Origin: JBDSEG01 sp039920165
Lineage (GTDB): Bacteria; Pseudomonadota; Gammaproteobacteria; Burkholderiales; Burkholderiaceae_C
Length of the DNA: 14,131 bases
Reading direction: 5' to 3'
Assembly (NCBI GenBank): GCA_039920165.1
Contig: JBDSEG010000083.1
Coordinates: forward strand, 1 to 14,131
Position 1 is the stretch's first letter; every line of letters begins with the position of its first letter. The notes under the pieces are model-generated. The model had not been told where the DNA came from and searched no databases. It worked only from the letters and a program-made list of their open reading frames with translations. Position numbers and translations under genes: made by a program. Below are positions 6,988 to 14,131 of the stretch, piece by piece.

Positions 6988-8547
6988 TCAAGTCACCGGC
7001 GCCGGGTTGAACAGCACCAGCCCGTTGTGCAGCTTCCAGTGCTCGGCCCAGGTTTTCCTGCGCCCGCTCGCGACTTCGAGCAGCAGATCGAACAGCTCCT
7101 GGCCCACCTCCTCGACCGTCGCTTCGCCGTCGGTGATCTTGCCGGCGTTCACGTCCATCAGGTCGTGCCAGCGCCGGGCGAGATCGGTGCGCGTCGCGAC
7201 CTTGACGACGGGGACGGCGGCCAGGCCGTAGGGCGTGCCTCGGCCGGTCGTGAAGATATGCAGGTTCATGCCCGCGGCGAGCTGCAGCGTGCCGCAGATG
7301 AAATCGCTCGCCGGCGTGGCGGCATACGTCAGGCCCTTGCTCTTGAGCTTCTCGCCCGGTGCGAGCACGCCGGTGATCGGCATCGAGCCCGACTTGACGA
7401 TCGATCCCATCGCCTTTTCGACGATGTTGGACAGACCGCCCGCCTTGTTGCCCGGCGTCGTGTTGGCGCTGCGGTCGGCGCTGCCGCGGCCGAGGTAGGC
7501 GTCGTACCAGGCCATCTCGCGGATCATGGCCTGCGCCACTTCCGGCGTCGCGGCACGCGCGGTCAGTTGATCGATGCCGTCGCGCACTTCGGTCGTCTCG
7601 GAGAACATCACGCTTGCGCCGGCGCGCACCAGCAGGTCGGTGCAATGGCCGACGGCCGGGTTGGCCGTCACGCCCGAGAATGCATCGCTGCCGCCGCATT
7701 GAACACCGACCACGAGTTCGCTCGCCGGCACGGTCACGCGCCGACGCGCATTCAGGCGTTCGAGATGGACCTCGGCCTGGCGCACGATGGAGTCGACCAT
7801 CGACATGAAGCCGACGTGCGCATCGTCCTGCAGCCGCACCACGTCGAGCGGCACGCCTTCGGGAATGCGCTCGTCGACGATCGGGAAGCTGCCGGGAGGC
7901 AGCAGCCGTTCGGGCTGCAGCTTCTCGCAGCCCAGACTGACGACCATCACCTCGCCGCCGAAATTCGGGTTCAGGCTGATATTGCGCAGGGTGCGGATTG
8001 GCACCACGGCATCGGGCGCGTCGATGGCGACGCCGCAACCGTAGCCGTGCTCGAGCGACACCACGTCGTCCACGTAGGGGTAGCGCGGCAACAACTCGGC
8101 CTTGATGCGCCGCACGGCGTAGTCGGTCACGCCGGCGACGCACTGCACGGTCTGGGTGATGGCGAGGATATTGCGCGTGCCGACCGAGCCGTCGGCGTTG
8201 CGGAAGCCCTCGAAGGTATGGCCCTCGAGCGGCGGCTGCGGCGCCGGACGGACGGTCGCGATCGGCAGACCGTCGAGGCTGCGGGCACCCGGCATGCGCA
8301 GGCGCCGCTCGTGGACCCAGGCGCCGGCCGGAATCGCTTCGACCGCATGCCCGATCGCGATGCCGTAGCGCAGCACCGCCGCACCCGCGGCGATATCGGT
8401 GAGCGCGACCTTGTGGCCCTGCGGAATTCGCTCGGCAAGTACCAGGCCGCTGGCGAGCCGGCTTCCGGCCGGCAACCCGCCGTCGTTGGCGACGATGGCC
8501 ACGTTGTCGCGCTCGTGCAGGCGCAGGGTCAGGGGCGAACGCGTCAT
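6988..8547 (-). CDS. garD: Galactarate dehydratase
   Basis: A 519-residue protein, close to the 523 residues of E. coli GarD, which it resembles along the full length and ends identically in FNPAPVT. It dehydrates galactarate (mucate) to 5-dehydro-4-deoxy-D-glucarate in the cytosol with Fe2+. Residues 5-90 form the SAF-like domain (HERDNVAIVANDGGL, IPQGHKVAL). Residues 108-519 form the UxaA-type catalytic part, with EGFRNADGSVGTRN at 113-126, YGCGVAI at 169-175, LGCEKLQPERLL at 205-216, QCGGSDAFSGVTANPAVG at 283-300, and GNKAGGLSNIVEKAMGSI at 366-383. Of two ATGs (8553 and 8547), the second has GGAG spaced 6 bases away, so it is preferred. It heads a likely operon with the binding protein and the FAD monooxygenase. 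No ketodeoxyglucarate aldolase or dehydratase gene is in the window. Confidence 0.95.
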   Translation of the reverse strand: MTRSPLTLRLHERDNVAIVANDGGLPAGSRLASGLVLAERIPQGHKVALTDIAAGAAVLRYGIAIGHAVEAIPAGAWVHERRLRMPGARSLDGLPIATVRPAPQPPLEGHTFEGFRNADGSVGTRNILAITQTVQCVAGVTDYAVRRIKAELLPRYPYVDDVVSLEHGYGCGVAIDAPDAVVPIRTLRNISLNPNFGGEVMVVSLGCEKLQPERLLPPGSFPIVDERIPEGVPLDVVRLQDDAHVGFMSMVDSIVRQAEVHLERLNARRRVTVPASELVVGVQCGGSDAFSGVTANPAVGHCTDLLVRAGASVMFSETTEVRDGIDQLTARAATPEVAQAMIREMAWYDAYLGRGSADRSANTTPGNKAGGLSNIVEKAMGSIVKSGSMPITGVLAPGEKLKSKGLTYAATPASDFICGTLQLAAGMNLHIFTTGRGTPYGLAAVPVVKVATRTDLARRWHDLMDVNAGKITDGEATVEEVGQELFDLLLEVASGRRKTWAEHWKLHNGLVLFNPAPVT

Positions 8548-8736
8548 TCGCATCTCCGCAAAGTTGGGCGAGGAGCCGATTGTTCTCCTGCGGCGAACCG
8601 CGATCGCAAGGTCCCTGCGCGCGTGCGCCGAAGCCCCGGCGACTCGGCGGGTGAGGGGCGCAACCTATGATGCCCGACGCGCCATCGCGACCGGGGCTTT
8701 CCGGGTCGGATGGCGCTGCATCTTCAGGAGAATCAC

Positions 8737-9201
8737 ATGCTGCGATCCAAACCCCTCTTCGGCGCGACCCTGCTCGTCGCCGCCCTCGCCATGACAGGCT
8801 GCTCGATGATGCCCGGCGGCTCGTCGTCTGGCTCGATGATGGCCAGCCCGGCGGGCGTCACCAATCGAATGACCGCTGCCCAGGAAGTCCCGGCCAATAC
8901 GAGCGCCGGCACGGGCACCGTCGTGACCAATCTGGACAAGGCGACGCGCACGCTGCGCTACACCGTGACGTACAGCGGCCTCACCGGCCCGGTTTCGGCC
9001 GGCCACTTCCACGGTCCGGCGGCGGCGGGTGCGAATGCCGGCGTGGCGCTGCCCTTTGCCGGAACCGCGAGCCCGATCACCGGCAGCGCGGTGCTGACCG
9101 AAGCGCAAATGGCCGACCTGGTGGCCGGCAAGTGGTATGCGAACCTGCACACCGCCGCCAACCCGGGCGGTGAGATCCGCGGCCAGGTGGCCGGGCACTG
9201 A
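8737..9201 (+). CDS. CHRD domain lipoprotein
   Basis: A 154-residue protein. The ATG at 8737 is preferred over an upstream in-frame ATG at 8710 because AGGAG lies just upstream and the protein then begins with a clean lipoprotein signal: MLRSK, a hydrophobic run, LAMTGC with the lipidated Cys at 22, then a Gly/Ser-rich tether (PGGSSSGSMM). Residues about 45-152 are one CHRD domain: AAQEVPANTSAGTG, LRYTVTYSGLTGPVSAGHFHGPA, ADLVAGKWYANLHTAANPGGEIRGQV. CHRD was named from chordin; its role in bacteria is not known, and it is found in exported proteins. A TATGAT at 8666-8671 could be a -10 box, but I find no convincing -35. The gene is divergent from garD (189 bases apart) and lies 20 bases before the MFS gene. 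The domain call is secure; the function is unknown. Confidence 0.88.
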   Translation: MLRSKPLFGATLLVAALAMTGCSMMPGGSSSGSMMASPAGVTNRMTAAQEVPANTSAGTGTVVTNLDKATRTLRYTVTYSGLTGPVSAGHFHGPAAAGANAGVALPFAGTASPITGSAVLTEAQMADLVAGKWYANLHTAANPGGEIRGQVAGH

Positions 9202-9221
9202 GCCAGGCTGAAGCCGGCGCC

Positions 9222-10571
9222 GTGACGGCGCCGGCGACCCGGCTGACGCCGGCCGAGCGGCGCGCTATGGCGGCGGTGCTGCTGGCGGTTGCGCTCGCAT
9301 CGCTCGATACCGCGATCGCCAATACCGCGCTGCCGGCGATCGGCGCCGATCTGCGCGCCACCCCGGCCGCATCGATCTGGATCGTCAATGCCTACCAGCT
9401 CACCGTCGTCGCGGTGCTGCTGCCGTTCGCCGCGCTCGGCGACCGGATCGGGCCGCGCCGGGTTTACCTGGGCGGGCTCGGCGCCTTCGTCGTCGCCTCG
9501 CTGCTGTGCGCCCTCGCCACCACGCTGCCCCAGCTGACCGCGGCGCGCGCCGTGCAGGGCATCGGCGCCGGTGCGCTGATGAGCGTGAATATCGCGCTCG
9601 TGCGAATGATCTATCCGGCCGCGCGACTGGGGCGCGGTGTCGGACTGAATGCGTTCGTGGTCGGTGTTGGTTTTGCCGCCGGCCCGAGCATCGCTTCGCT
9701 GGTGCTGTCGGTCGCAGCCTGGCCGTGGCTCTTCCTCATCAACATTCCGCTCGGCGCGGTCGCCTTCGCGTTCGCGCTGCCGGGGCTGCCTCGCAGCGCA
9801 GCACACGAGCACCGCTTCGACCCGCTCGCCGCCGGGCTCACCGCGGGCAGTTTTGCGGCGCTGGTCTATGCGCTCGCCAATGCCGCGCAGCGCGAGCCCT
9901 GGCCGATGGTCGTGCTGCCGCTCGCCGCGGCCCTCGTGTTCGGCGCATTGCTGCTGCGGCGCCAGCGCGGACATCCGGCGCCCATGCTGCCGGTCGACCT
10001 GCTGCGCCGGCCGCTCTTCGCACTCTCGGCGCTGACCGCACTGACGGCCTTCGCGACCCAGGGGCTGGCGTTCGTCTCGCTGCCCTTTTATTTCGAGAAC
10101 GTGCTGCATCGCGATCCGGTCGAGACCGGTTTCCTGCTCCTGCCGTGGGCCGTCGTCGTGGCCCTCGCCGCGCCGATCGCCGGACGGCTGTCGGACCGCT
10201 ACCCGCCCGGCCTGCTCGGCGGCGCCGGCCTCGCCTTGCTGAGCGGCGGCATGCTCTCGCTCGCGCTGCTGCCGGAAGCGCCGAGCGTGCCCGACATCGT
10301 CTGGCGCATGGCCTTGTGCGGCGTCGGCTTCGGCATGTTCCAGTCGCCCAACCTGCGCGCCCTGATGTCGAGCGCGCCGGCCCATCGCAGCGGCGGTGCG
10401 AGCGGTGTGATCGCCACCGCGCGGCTGCTCGGGCAGACCAGCGGCGCCGCCGCGGTCGCGCTGTGCTTCGGCCTCGCCGGTGCGGCCGGACCTGTTTGGG
10501 CGCTCGCGCTCGCCGCTGGCTCGGCGGCGCTTGCCGCGCTGGCGAGCGTGGCGCGGCTGTGGGTGCGTTGA
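9222..10571 (+). CDS. MFS transporter, DHA2 (drug:H+ antiporter-2) type
   Basis: A 449-residue polytopic membrane protein with a GTG start at 9222. An alternative ATG at 9267 would cut into the first membrane helix, and the start has only a poor ribosome site. The first helix carries the DHA2 motif LDTAIANTALPAI (residues 28-40, D29 and N34). WIVNAYQL follows at 53-60, and motif A GDRIGPRR at 73-80 in the first cytoplasmic loop. Further motifs are ARAVQGIGAGALM (helix 4) and GVGFAAGPSIASLVLS, resembling antiporter motif C, in helix 5. The second half keeps DLLRRPLFALSA, GRLSDRYP and a small-residue-rich last helix. These proteins usually export drugs, dyes or metabolites by proton exchange in the inner membrane; the substrate cannot be read. 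It may be co-transcribed with the CHRD lipoprotein. It converges with the LysR gene at 10645. Confidence 0.92.
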   Translation: MTAPATRLTPAERRAMAAVLLAVALASLDTAIANTALPAIGADLRATPAASIWIVNAYQLTVVAVLLPFAALGDRIGPRRVYLGGLGAFVVASLLCALATTLPQLTAARAVQGIGAGALMSVNIALVRMIYPAARLGRGVGLNAFVVGVGFAAGPSIASLVLSVAAWPWLFLINIPLGAVAFAFALPGLPRSAAHEHRFDPLAAGLTAGSFAALVYALANAAQREPWPMVVLPLAAALVFGALLLRRQRGHPAPMLPVDLLRRPLFALSALTALTAFATQGLAFVSLPFYFENVLHRDPVETGFLLLPWAVVVALAAPIAGRLSDRYPPGLLGGAGLALLSGGMLSLALLPEAPSVPDIVWRMALCGVGFGMFQSPNLRALMSSAPAHRSGGASGVIATARLLGQTSGAAAVALCFGLAGAAGPVWALALAAGSAALAALASVARLWVR

Positions 10572-10583
10572 GCCTCTTTTCGA

Positions 10584-10632
10584 CCGCGCCGTCGTGACTG
10601 GCGCGGCCGGGCAGTGCGTCACCTCGACGCAC
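10584..10632. terminator. Tandem hairpins between convergent genes, possible transcription end region
   Basis: Two inverted repeats lie in the 73-base gap between the convergent MFS and LysR genes. One has arms CCGCGCC and GGCGCGG (10584-10606, 7-base stem, 9-base loop). The other has arms GTGCGTC and GACGCAC (10614-10632, perfect 7-base stem, 5-base loop). Neither is followed by a T-run on either strand, so they are not canonical intrinsic terminators. They may still stabilise transcript ends. Confidence 0.3.
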
Positions 10633-10644
10633 CGTCGGCGCCCG

Positions 10645-11541
10645 TCAACCCCCGAACAGCTGCTCGCGCGCCGCGTCGGTGATCGCGGCGACGCAGGGGT
10701 GGGTGATGCGCCGCTCGACGCTCACCGCGTAGAATTCCTCGACCAGCTCGTCGCTGCGGCCGATCACGCGCACGCCGTATTGCGCGGCAGTTTCGGACTC
10801 GAGCACGCTTGGCGTCATGAAGACCCCGCGGCCCTCGCCGCCGAACGCCTTCATGAGTGCGGCGTCGTCGAACTCGCCGATGACCCGTGGCCGGATGCGA
10901 TGCGTCGACAGCCAGACTTCGAAGCGCTGGCGCATTGCCGACGACTCGCCCTGCACCAGCATCGGTGCGCCGTCCAGGCACTGCGGAAACGCACCGTTGA
11001 GGGACCGCCGGAGCGAGGGCGCGGCGAAGAAGGTCATCGCAGTCGATCCCAGCAGGTGGTTGTAGGCTTTGACGCTGACCTGGCGGCCCATCGGCTCGTC
11101 GGCGATGACGAGGTCGAGCCGGTGGACCGCCAGTCGACCGAGCAGATCCTGGAACCGCCCCTCGTGGCAGATCAATCGGACTTCGCCCGGGACCGCGAGC
11201 GCGGGTTCGAGCAGGCGGTAGGCAATCGCCTTAGGCACCGAATCGGCGATGCCAACCCGGAAATCCACTTCCCGCGCGCCGCGCCGCTGCTGCCCGACCT
11301 TGGCTTCGAGTTCGGCGCCGAGAGCAAAGATCTGCTCGGCATAGCCGAGTGCGAGCCGGCCCGAGTCGGTCAGCTCGAGGCCGCGCCCGACCTTGCGAAA
11401 GAGCGCACAGCCCAGCCGCCCCTCGAGCAACTTGATCTGCCCCGACAGCGTCTGCGGCGATACGTGCAGCTGCTCGCCAGCACGCACGATGCCGCCCGCC
11501 TTGGCTGCGGCCCAGAAATAATGGAGGTGCTTGAAGTTCAT
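10645..11541 (-). CDS. LysR-family transcriptional regulator, NhaR-like
   Basis: A 298-residue protein, the usual NhaR length. The ATG at 11541 starts at the conserved MNFKHLHYFW; an in-frame ATG 13 codons upstream adds an unconserved tail and is not preferred. Residues 1-60 form the winged helix-turn-helix (HLHYFWAAAKAGGIVRAGEQLHVSPQTLSGQIKLLE), which closely matches the NhaR subgroup. Residues about 90-298 form the periplasmic-binding-like effector domain. In E. coli NhaR senses Na+ and activates the nhaA antiporter gene. Here no antiporter gene is adjacent. The gene is divergent from a terC-family gene, with 114 bases between the starts, so the natural target guess is terC or its own promoter. 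The subgroup assignment is strong; the ligand and regulon are not known. Confidence 0.88.
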   Translation of the reverse strand: MNFKHLHYFWAAAKAGGIVRAGEQLHVSPQTLSGQIKLLEGRLGCALFRKVGRGLELTDSGRLALGYAEQIFALGAELEAKVGQQRRGAREVDFRVGIADSVPKAIAYRLLEPALAVPGEVRLICHEGRFQDLLGRLAVHRLDLVIADEPMGRQVSVKAYNHLLGSTAMTFFAAPSLRRSLNGAFPQCLDGAPMLVQGESSAMRQRFEVWLSTHRIRPRVIGEFDDAALMKAFGGEGRGVFMTPSVLESETAAQYGVRVIGRSDELVEEFYAVSVERRITHPCVAAITDAAREQLFGG

Positions 11542-11593
11542 CCGGTGCGCCCTTGCTTCGGTTTTCTCGAACTGAAACACAACGAGCTACGAC

Positions 11594-11622
11594 TTTACGC
11601 TCTAGGTGCAACTGCCTAAAGT
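11594..11622 (+). promoter_or_regulatory. Possible terC promoter with an interrupted palindrome in the spacer
   Basis: A -35-like TTTACG (11594-11599) and a -10-like TAAAGT (11617-11622) are separated by 17 bases; each matches the sigma-70 consensus at 4 of 6. Overlapping this is a 22-base interrupted palindrome (11600-11621) with arms CTCTAGG and CCTAAAG, 6 of 7 pairs matching around an 8-base centre. It sits between the divergent starts at 11541 and 11656, so it could be an operator for the LysR protein or another regulator. It does not show a clear T-N11-A LysR box. Confidence 0.35.
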
Positions 11623-11655
11623 GGATCGTTTCGACTCGGCCCCGCCCTGCCCGCC

Positions 11656-12393
<738 letters not shown>

Positions 12394-12439
12394 GCACGTC
12401 GATACGATTTAACTTGTGCCTGCGACCGAAAGTTTCGCA

Positions 12440-12468
12440 TTTACATGAAACATCGCACGACCTAGATT
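12440..12468 (+). promoter_or_regulatory. Sigma-70-type promoter for the Bax inhibitor-1 family gene
   Basis: TTTACA (12440-12445, 5 of 6 to consensus) and TAGATT (12463-12468, 4 of 6) are spaced by exactly 17 bases in a locally A/T-richer stretch, about 70 bases before the ATG at 12541. A small dyad, TGCGA and TCGCA (12421-12439), with CGAAA and TTTCG nested in it, abuts the -35 box and could bind a regulator. I see no heat-shock sigma-32 boxes. Confidence 0.5.
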
Positions 12469-12540
12469 GATCTCGTCACGCGTTGCCGTCCGGTGGGCCG
12501 GCCCGCACGACAACCCCATCGCCCACGACGAAGGAAAGCC

Positions 12541-13245
12541 ATGAACCTCCAGCAAGTCGGATCCCCCCTCGGCGGCAGCGCCGCACCGGCACTTTCGACC
12601 GGACAGCAGGACCGCGTGCTGCGCAATACCTACTGGCTGCTCGCGCTGTCGATGGTGCCCACCGTGCTCGGCGCATGGATCGGCGTCAGCACCGCCCTCG
12701 CGCAGGCAATCACGCCGGGGATCGGCCTCGGCGTGTTCCTGATCGGCGCATTCGGCTTCATGTTCGCGATCGAGAAGACCAAGAACAATGCCGCCGGGGT
12801 GCCGATCCTGCTCGGCTTCACGTTCTTCATGGGCCTGATGCTCGCGCGCCTGATCGGCAGCGTGCTCGGACTGACCAACGGCGCCGGGCTGATCATGACG
12901 GCGTTCGCCGGCACCGGCGTCATCTTCCTCGGCATGGCGAGCCTGTCGTCGATGATCAAGCGCGACCTGAGCGCGATGGGCAAGTGGCTCTTCATCGGCG
13001 CGGTGATGCTTCTGGTGGCAGGCATCGCCAACTTCTTCCTGCAATCAAGCGTACTGATGATCACGCTGGCGGTGATCGCGATTGGCATCTTCTCGGCCTT
13101 CATCCTGCACGACCTCAAGCGGGTGCGCGACGGGCACGAGACGAACTACATCACCGCCACGCTGGGCGTGTATCTGAGCGTGTACAACGTGTTCCAGTCT
13201 CTGCTGATGCTGCTGGGCATCTTCGGCGGCAGCCGCGACGATTGA
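12541..13245 (+). CDS. Bax inhibitor-1 / YccA family membrane protein
   Basis: A 234-residue protein. The ATG at 12541 has AAGGAAAG close upstream; an earlier in-frame ATG at 12493 would add an unconserved basic tail. After a short polar N-terminus there are about seven membrane segments, typical of the UPF0005/BI-1 fold: NTYWLLALSMVPTVLGAW, GVFLIGAFGFMFAI, GVPILLGFTFFMGLML, a helix with AFAGTGVIFLGMAS, KWLFIGAVMLLVAGIANFF, a helix ending in AFILHDLKRV, and YLSVYNVFQSLLMLLGIFG. The helix-6 acidic residue (FILHDLK) and the YLSVYNVF motif are family hallmarks. Family members include E. coli YccA, a substrate and modulator of the FtsH protease, and BsYetJ, a pH-sensitive calcium leak channel. 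Which role applies here cannot be told. It has its own promoter and is followed after 4 bases by a small membrane protein gene. Confidence 0.92.
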   Translation: MNLQQVGSPLGGSAAPALSTGQQDRVLRNTYWLLALSMVPTVLGAWIGVSTALAQAITPGIGLGVFLIGAFGFMFAIEKTKNNAAGVPILLGFTFFMGLMLARLIGSVLGLTNGAGLIMTAFAGTGVIFLGMASLSSMIKRDLSAMGKWLFIGAVMLLVAGIANFFLQSSVLMITLAVIAIGIFSAFILHDLKRVRDGHETNYITATLGVYLSVYNVFQSLLMLLGIFGGSRDD

Positions 13246-13249
13246 GCGC

Positions 13250-13612
13250 ATGCGCGACCCGCTGTTCCCGCCCGACCTGCGCGCCGCCTGGCGACGCGCC
13301 CGGTCCGCCGGCCGGCCCCGTACGCGCGGATGGCCGATGGCGCTCGGCGTGCTGTGGGTGATGGCGGCGTTTGCGATCGCGCTGGTGTTGCTGCTGGTGG
13401 CGCTTGTCACCGCGGTGACGGTTGGCGCCATCGTCTGGTTACGGCGGCGGTTCCGCGGCGCGCCGCCGGCGCCGCTCGGGCACCGCCCGCACGGTCCTTC
13501 GGACGCCGCATCCGCACGCTGGCCGCGCGCGGTGCGCCGCCCGCCCAGCGGCGAGATCGTCGACATCGAGGCGCGCGAGATCCCCGACTCCCCGCCCGGC
13601 TCCGGCCGATAG
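13250..13612 (+). CDS. Hypothetical small membrane protein
   Basis: A 120-residue protein I do not recognise. Its ATG lies 4 bases after the stop of the Bax inhibitor-1 family gene, with no ribosome site of its own, so translational coupling is likely. Residues 1-28 are Arg-rich and should stay in the cytoplasm. Residues 29-64 are one long hydrophobic stretch (WPMALGVLWVMAAFAIALVL onward), ending in the basic stop WLRRRFRG. The tail is Pro/Arg-rich and disordered-looking and ends with an acidic patch (GEIVDIEAREIPDS). Support is the tight spacing, the sensible membrane topology, and the lack of a competing frame. The low-complexity Arg/Pro composition, common in spurious high-GC frames, keeps confidence moderate. 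Confidence 0.6.
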   Translation: MRDPLFPPDLRAAWRRARSAGRPRTRGWPMALGVLWVMAAFAIALVLLLVALVTAVTVGAIVWLRRRFRGAPPAPLGHRPHGPSDAASARWPRAVRRPPSGEIVDIEAREIPDSPPGSGR

Positions 13613-13650
13613 CGCGGGCGGGCGGGCGCGGGGTCCCGACAATCGGCCCG

Positions 13651-14131
13651 ATGCCCGCTCCGATCTGCCTCGAACGCGCCCGGCCGCCCACCGACGCGCC
13701 AGCTACCCTCGCCGCTGCACTGGCCGCGAACGCGACGCAGATCCACGCCTACACCGTCTCGGTGCGCAGCCTGTGCGAGTTCACCGCCAAGCGCGGCGAC
13801 CTCGACCGCCGCTTCACGCCGTCGGCAACCGCGCTCGAGGGCCTGGCCGGGCAGGCCGGCGTCGCAGCCCGGCGCGCGAGCGACTACGAACGCGAGATCG
13901 CCCTCGAAGGCCGGCACGGCGCGCTGCGCGTGCGCGGGCGCGCCGACGGCTTCGATGCGCAGCGCAACCGGCTCGAAGAGATCAAGACCGTTCGCGGCGA
14001 TCCGGCCGCCATCCCGGCCAACCGCAGCGAGTTGCACTGGGCCCAGGTCGAGACCTATGCGGCGCTGCTGTGCCGCGCGCGCGGCCTGAGCGAACTCGAG
14101 GTGGCCCTGGTCTATGTCGATGCCGCGACGC
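13651..14131 (+). CDS. DinG/XPD-type ATP-dependent DNA helicase with N-terminal PD-(D/E)XK nuclease domain, 3' end missing
   Basis: The frame is open from the ATG at 13651 to the right edge (160 codons). Residues about 30-160 fit the N-terminal RecB/Cas4-like nuclease domain found on DinG-type helicases of betaproteobacteria: YTVSVRSLCEFTAKRGDLDRRF at the start, ALEGLAGQAG (E63, motif I position), GRADGFD (D99), EEIKT (E110 and K112, the E-x-K pair), and QVETY (Q132, Y136, the Q-x-x-x-Y motif). With D99, E110 and K112 present, the nuclease site looks intact. The helicase motifs (Walker A, the iron-sulfur cysteines, DEAH) would lie beyond the window, so the helicase part is inferred from the family. 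The ATG has no ribosome site, and the upstream 38 bases are very G/C-rich; no better start is visible in frame. Confidence 0.78.
   Translation, partial: MPAPICLERARPPTDAPATLAAALAANATQIHAYTVSVRSLCEFTAKRGDLDRRFTPSATALEGLAGQAGVAARRASDYEREIALEGRHGALRVRGRADGFDAQRNRLEEIKTVRGDPAAIPANRSELHWAQVETYAALLCRARGLSELEVALVYVDAAT

Noticed and set aside
6946..8670. 574-codon plus-strand open frame
   Set aside because: It is exactly antisense to garD, which matches known galactarate dehydratase along its whole length.
8958..10622. 554-codon minus-strand open frame
   Set aside because: It is antisense to the MFS gene. Its Gln/Arg/Glu-rich low-complexity translation shows no membrane segments or domains.
11542..11655. 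yybP-ykoY manganese riboswitch before terC
   Set aside because: The gap is only 114 bases, is shared with a divergent gene, and shows no characteristic stem-loop set. The likely leader is about 30 bases.

Overview
The window is dense, high-GC bacterial chromosome with almost no non-coding space. No stretch above about 190 bases lacks a gene, and I see no mobile element, tRNA, rRNA, CRISPR array or phage gene. The gene families suggest a betaproteobacterium, probably of the Burkholderiales. They include tripartite-independent ABC-type binding proteins with Tat-like signals, a NAD-type isocitrate dehydrogenase, an NhaR-like LysR regulator, and a DinG-type helicase with an N-terminal PD-(D/E)XK nuclease. 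This assignment is inference from family content, not from a marker gene.

Left part (1-2465, all minus strand). A secreted beta-propeller/BNR-repeat protein of the F510_1955 'glycosylhydrolase' type is cut by the left edge. Upstream of it lies a small exported Cys/His-rich protein ending in HCCFRI, which resembles copper-resistance-associated proteins, and then a CorA magnesium/cobalt channel. The theme is metal handling at the envelope.

Middle part (2541-8547). A periplasmic substrate-binding protein gene with a single-base frameshift is divergent from an NAD-dependent isocitrate dehydrogenase. Next comes an apparent minus-strand operon: garD (galactarate dehydratase), a second intact substrate-binding protein of the same family, and a FAD monooxygenase of the salicylyl-CoA 5-hydroxylase / anthraniloyl-CoA monooxygenase family. 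Galactarate breakdown feeds 2-oxoglutarate and so links loosely to the isocitrate dehydrogenase. The aromatic-type hydroxylase in the same operon is unexpected.

Right part (8737-14131). A CHRD-domain lipoprotein is closely followed by a DHA2-type MFS exporter. An NhaR-like LysR regulator converges on the MFS gene and is divergent from a TerC-family membrane protein; a dyad and a plausible sigma-70 promoter lie in the shared upstream region. A Bax inhibitor-1/YccA family membrane protein follows with a good promoter of its own, then a small coupled membrane protein. Last is the start of a nuclease-helicase, cut by the right edge.

Most of the window is ordinary accessory and housekeeping content. 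The items most worth a second look are the frameshifted binding protein, the garD / binding protein / CoA-hydroxylase operon, the Cys/His-rich exported protein paired with the beta-propeller protein, and the dyad between the nhaR-like gene and terC.
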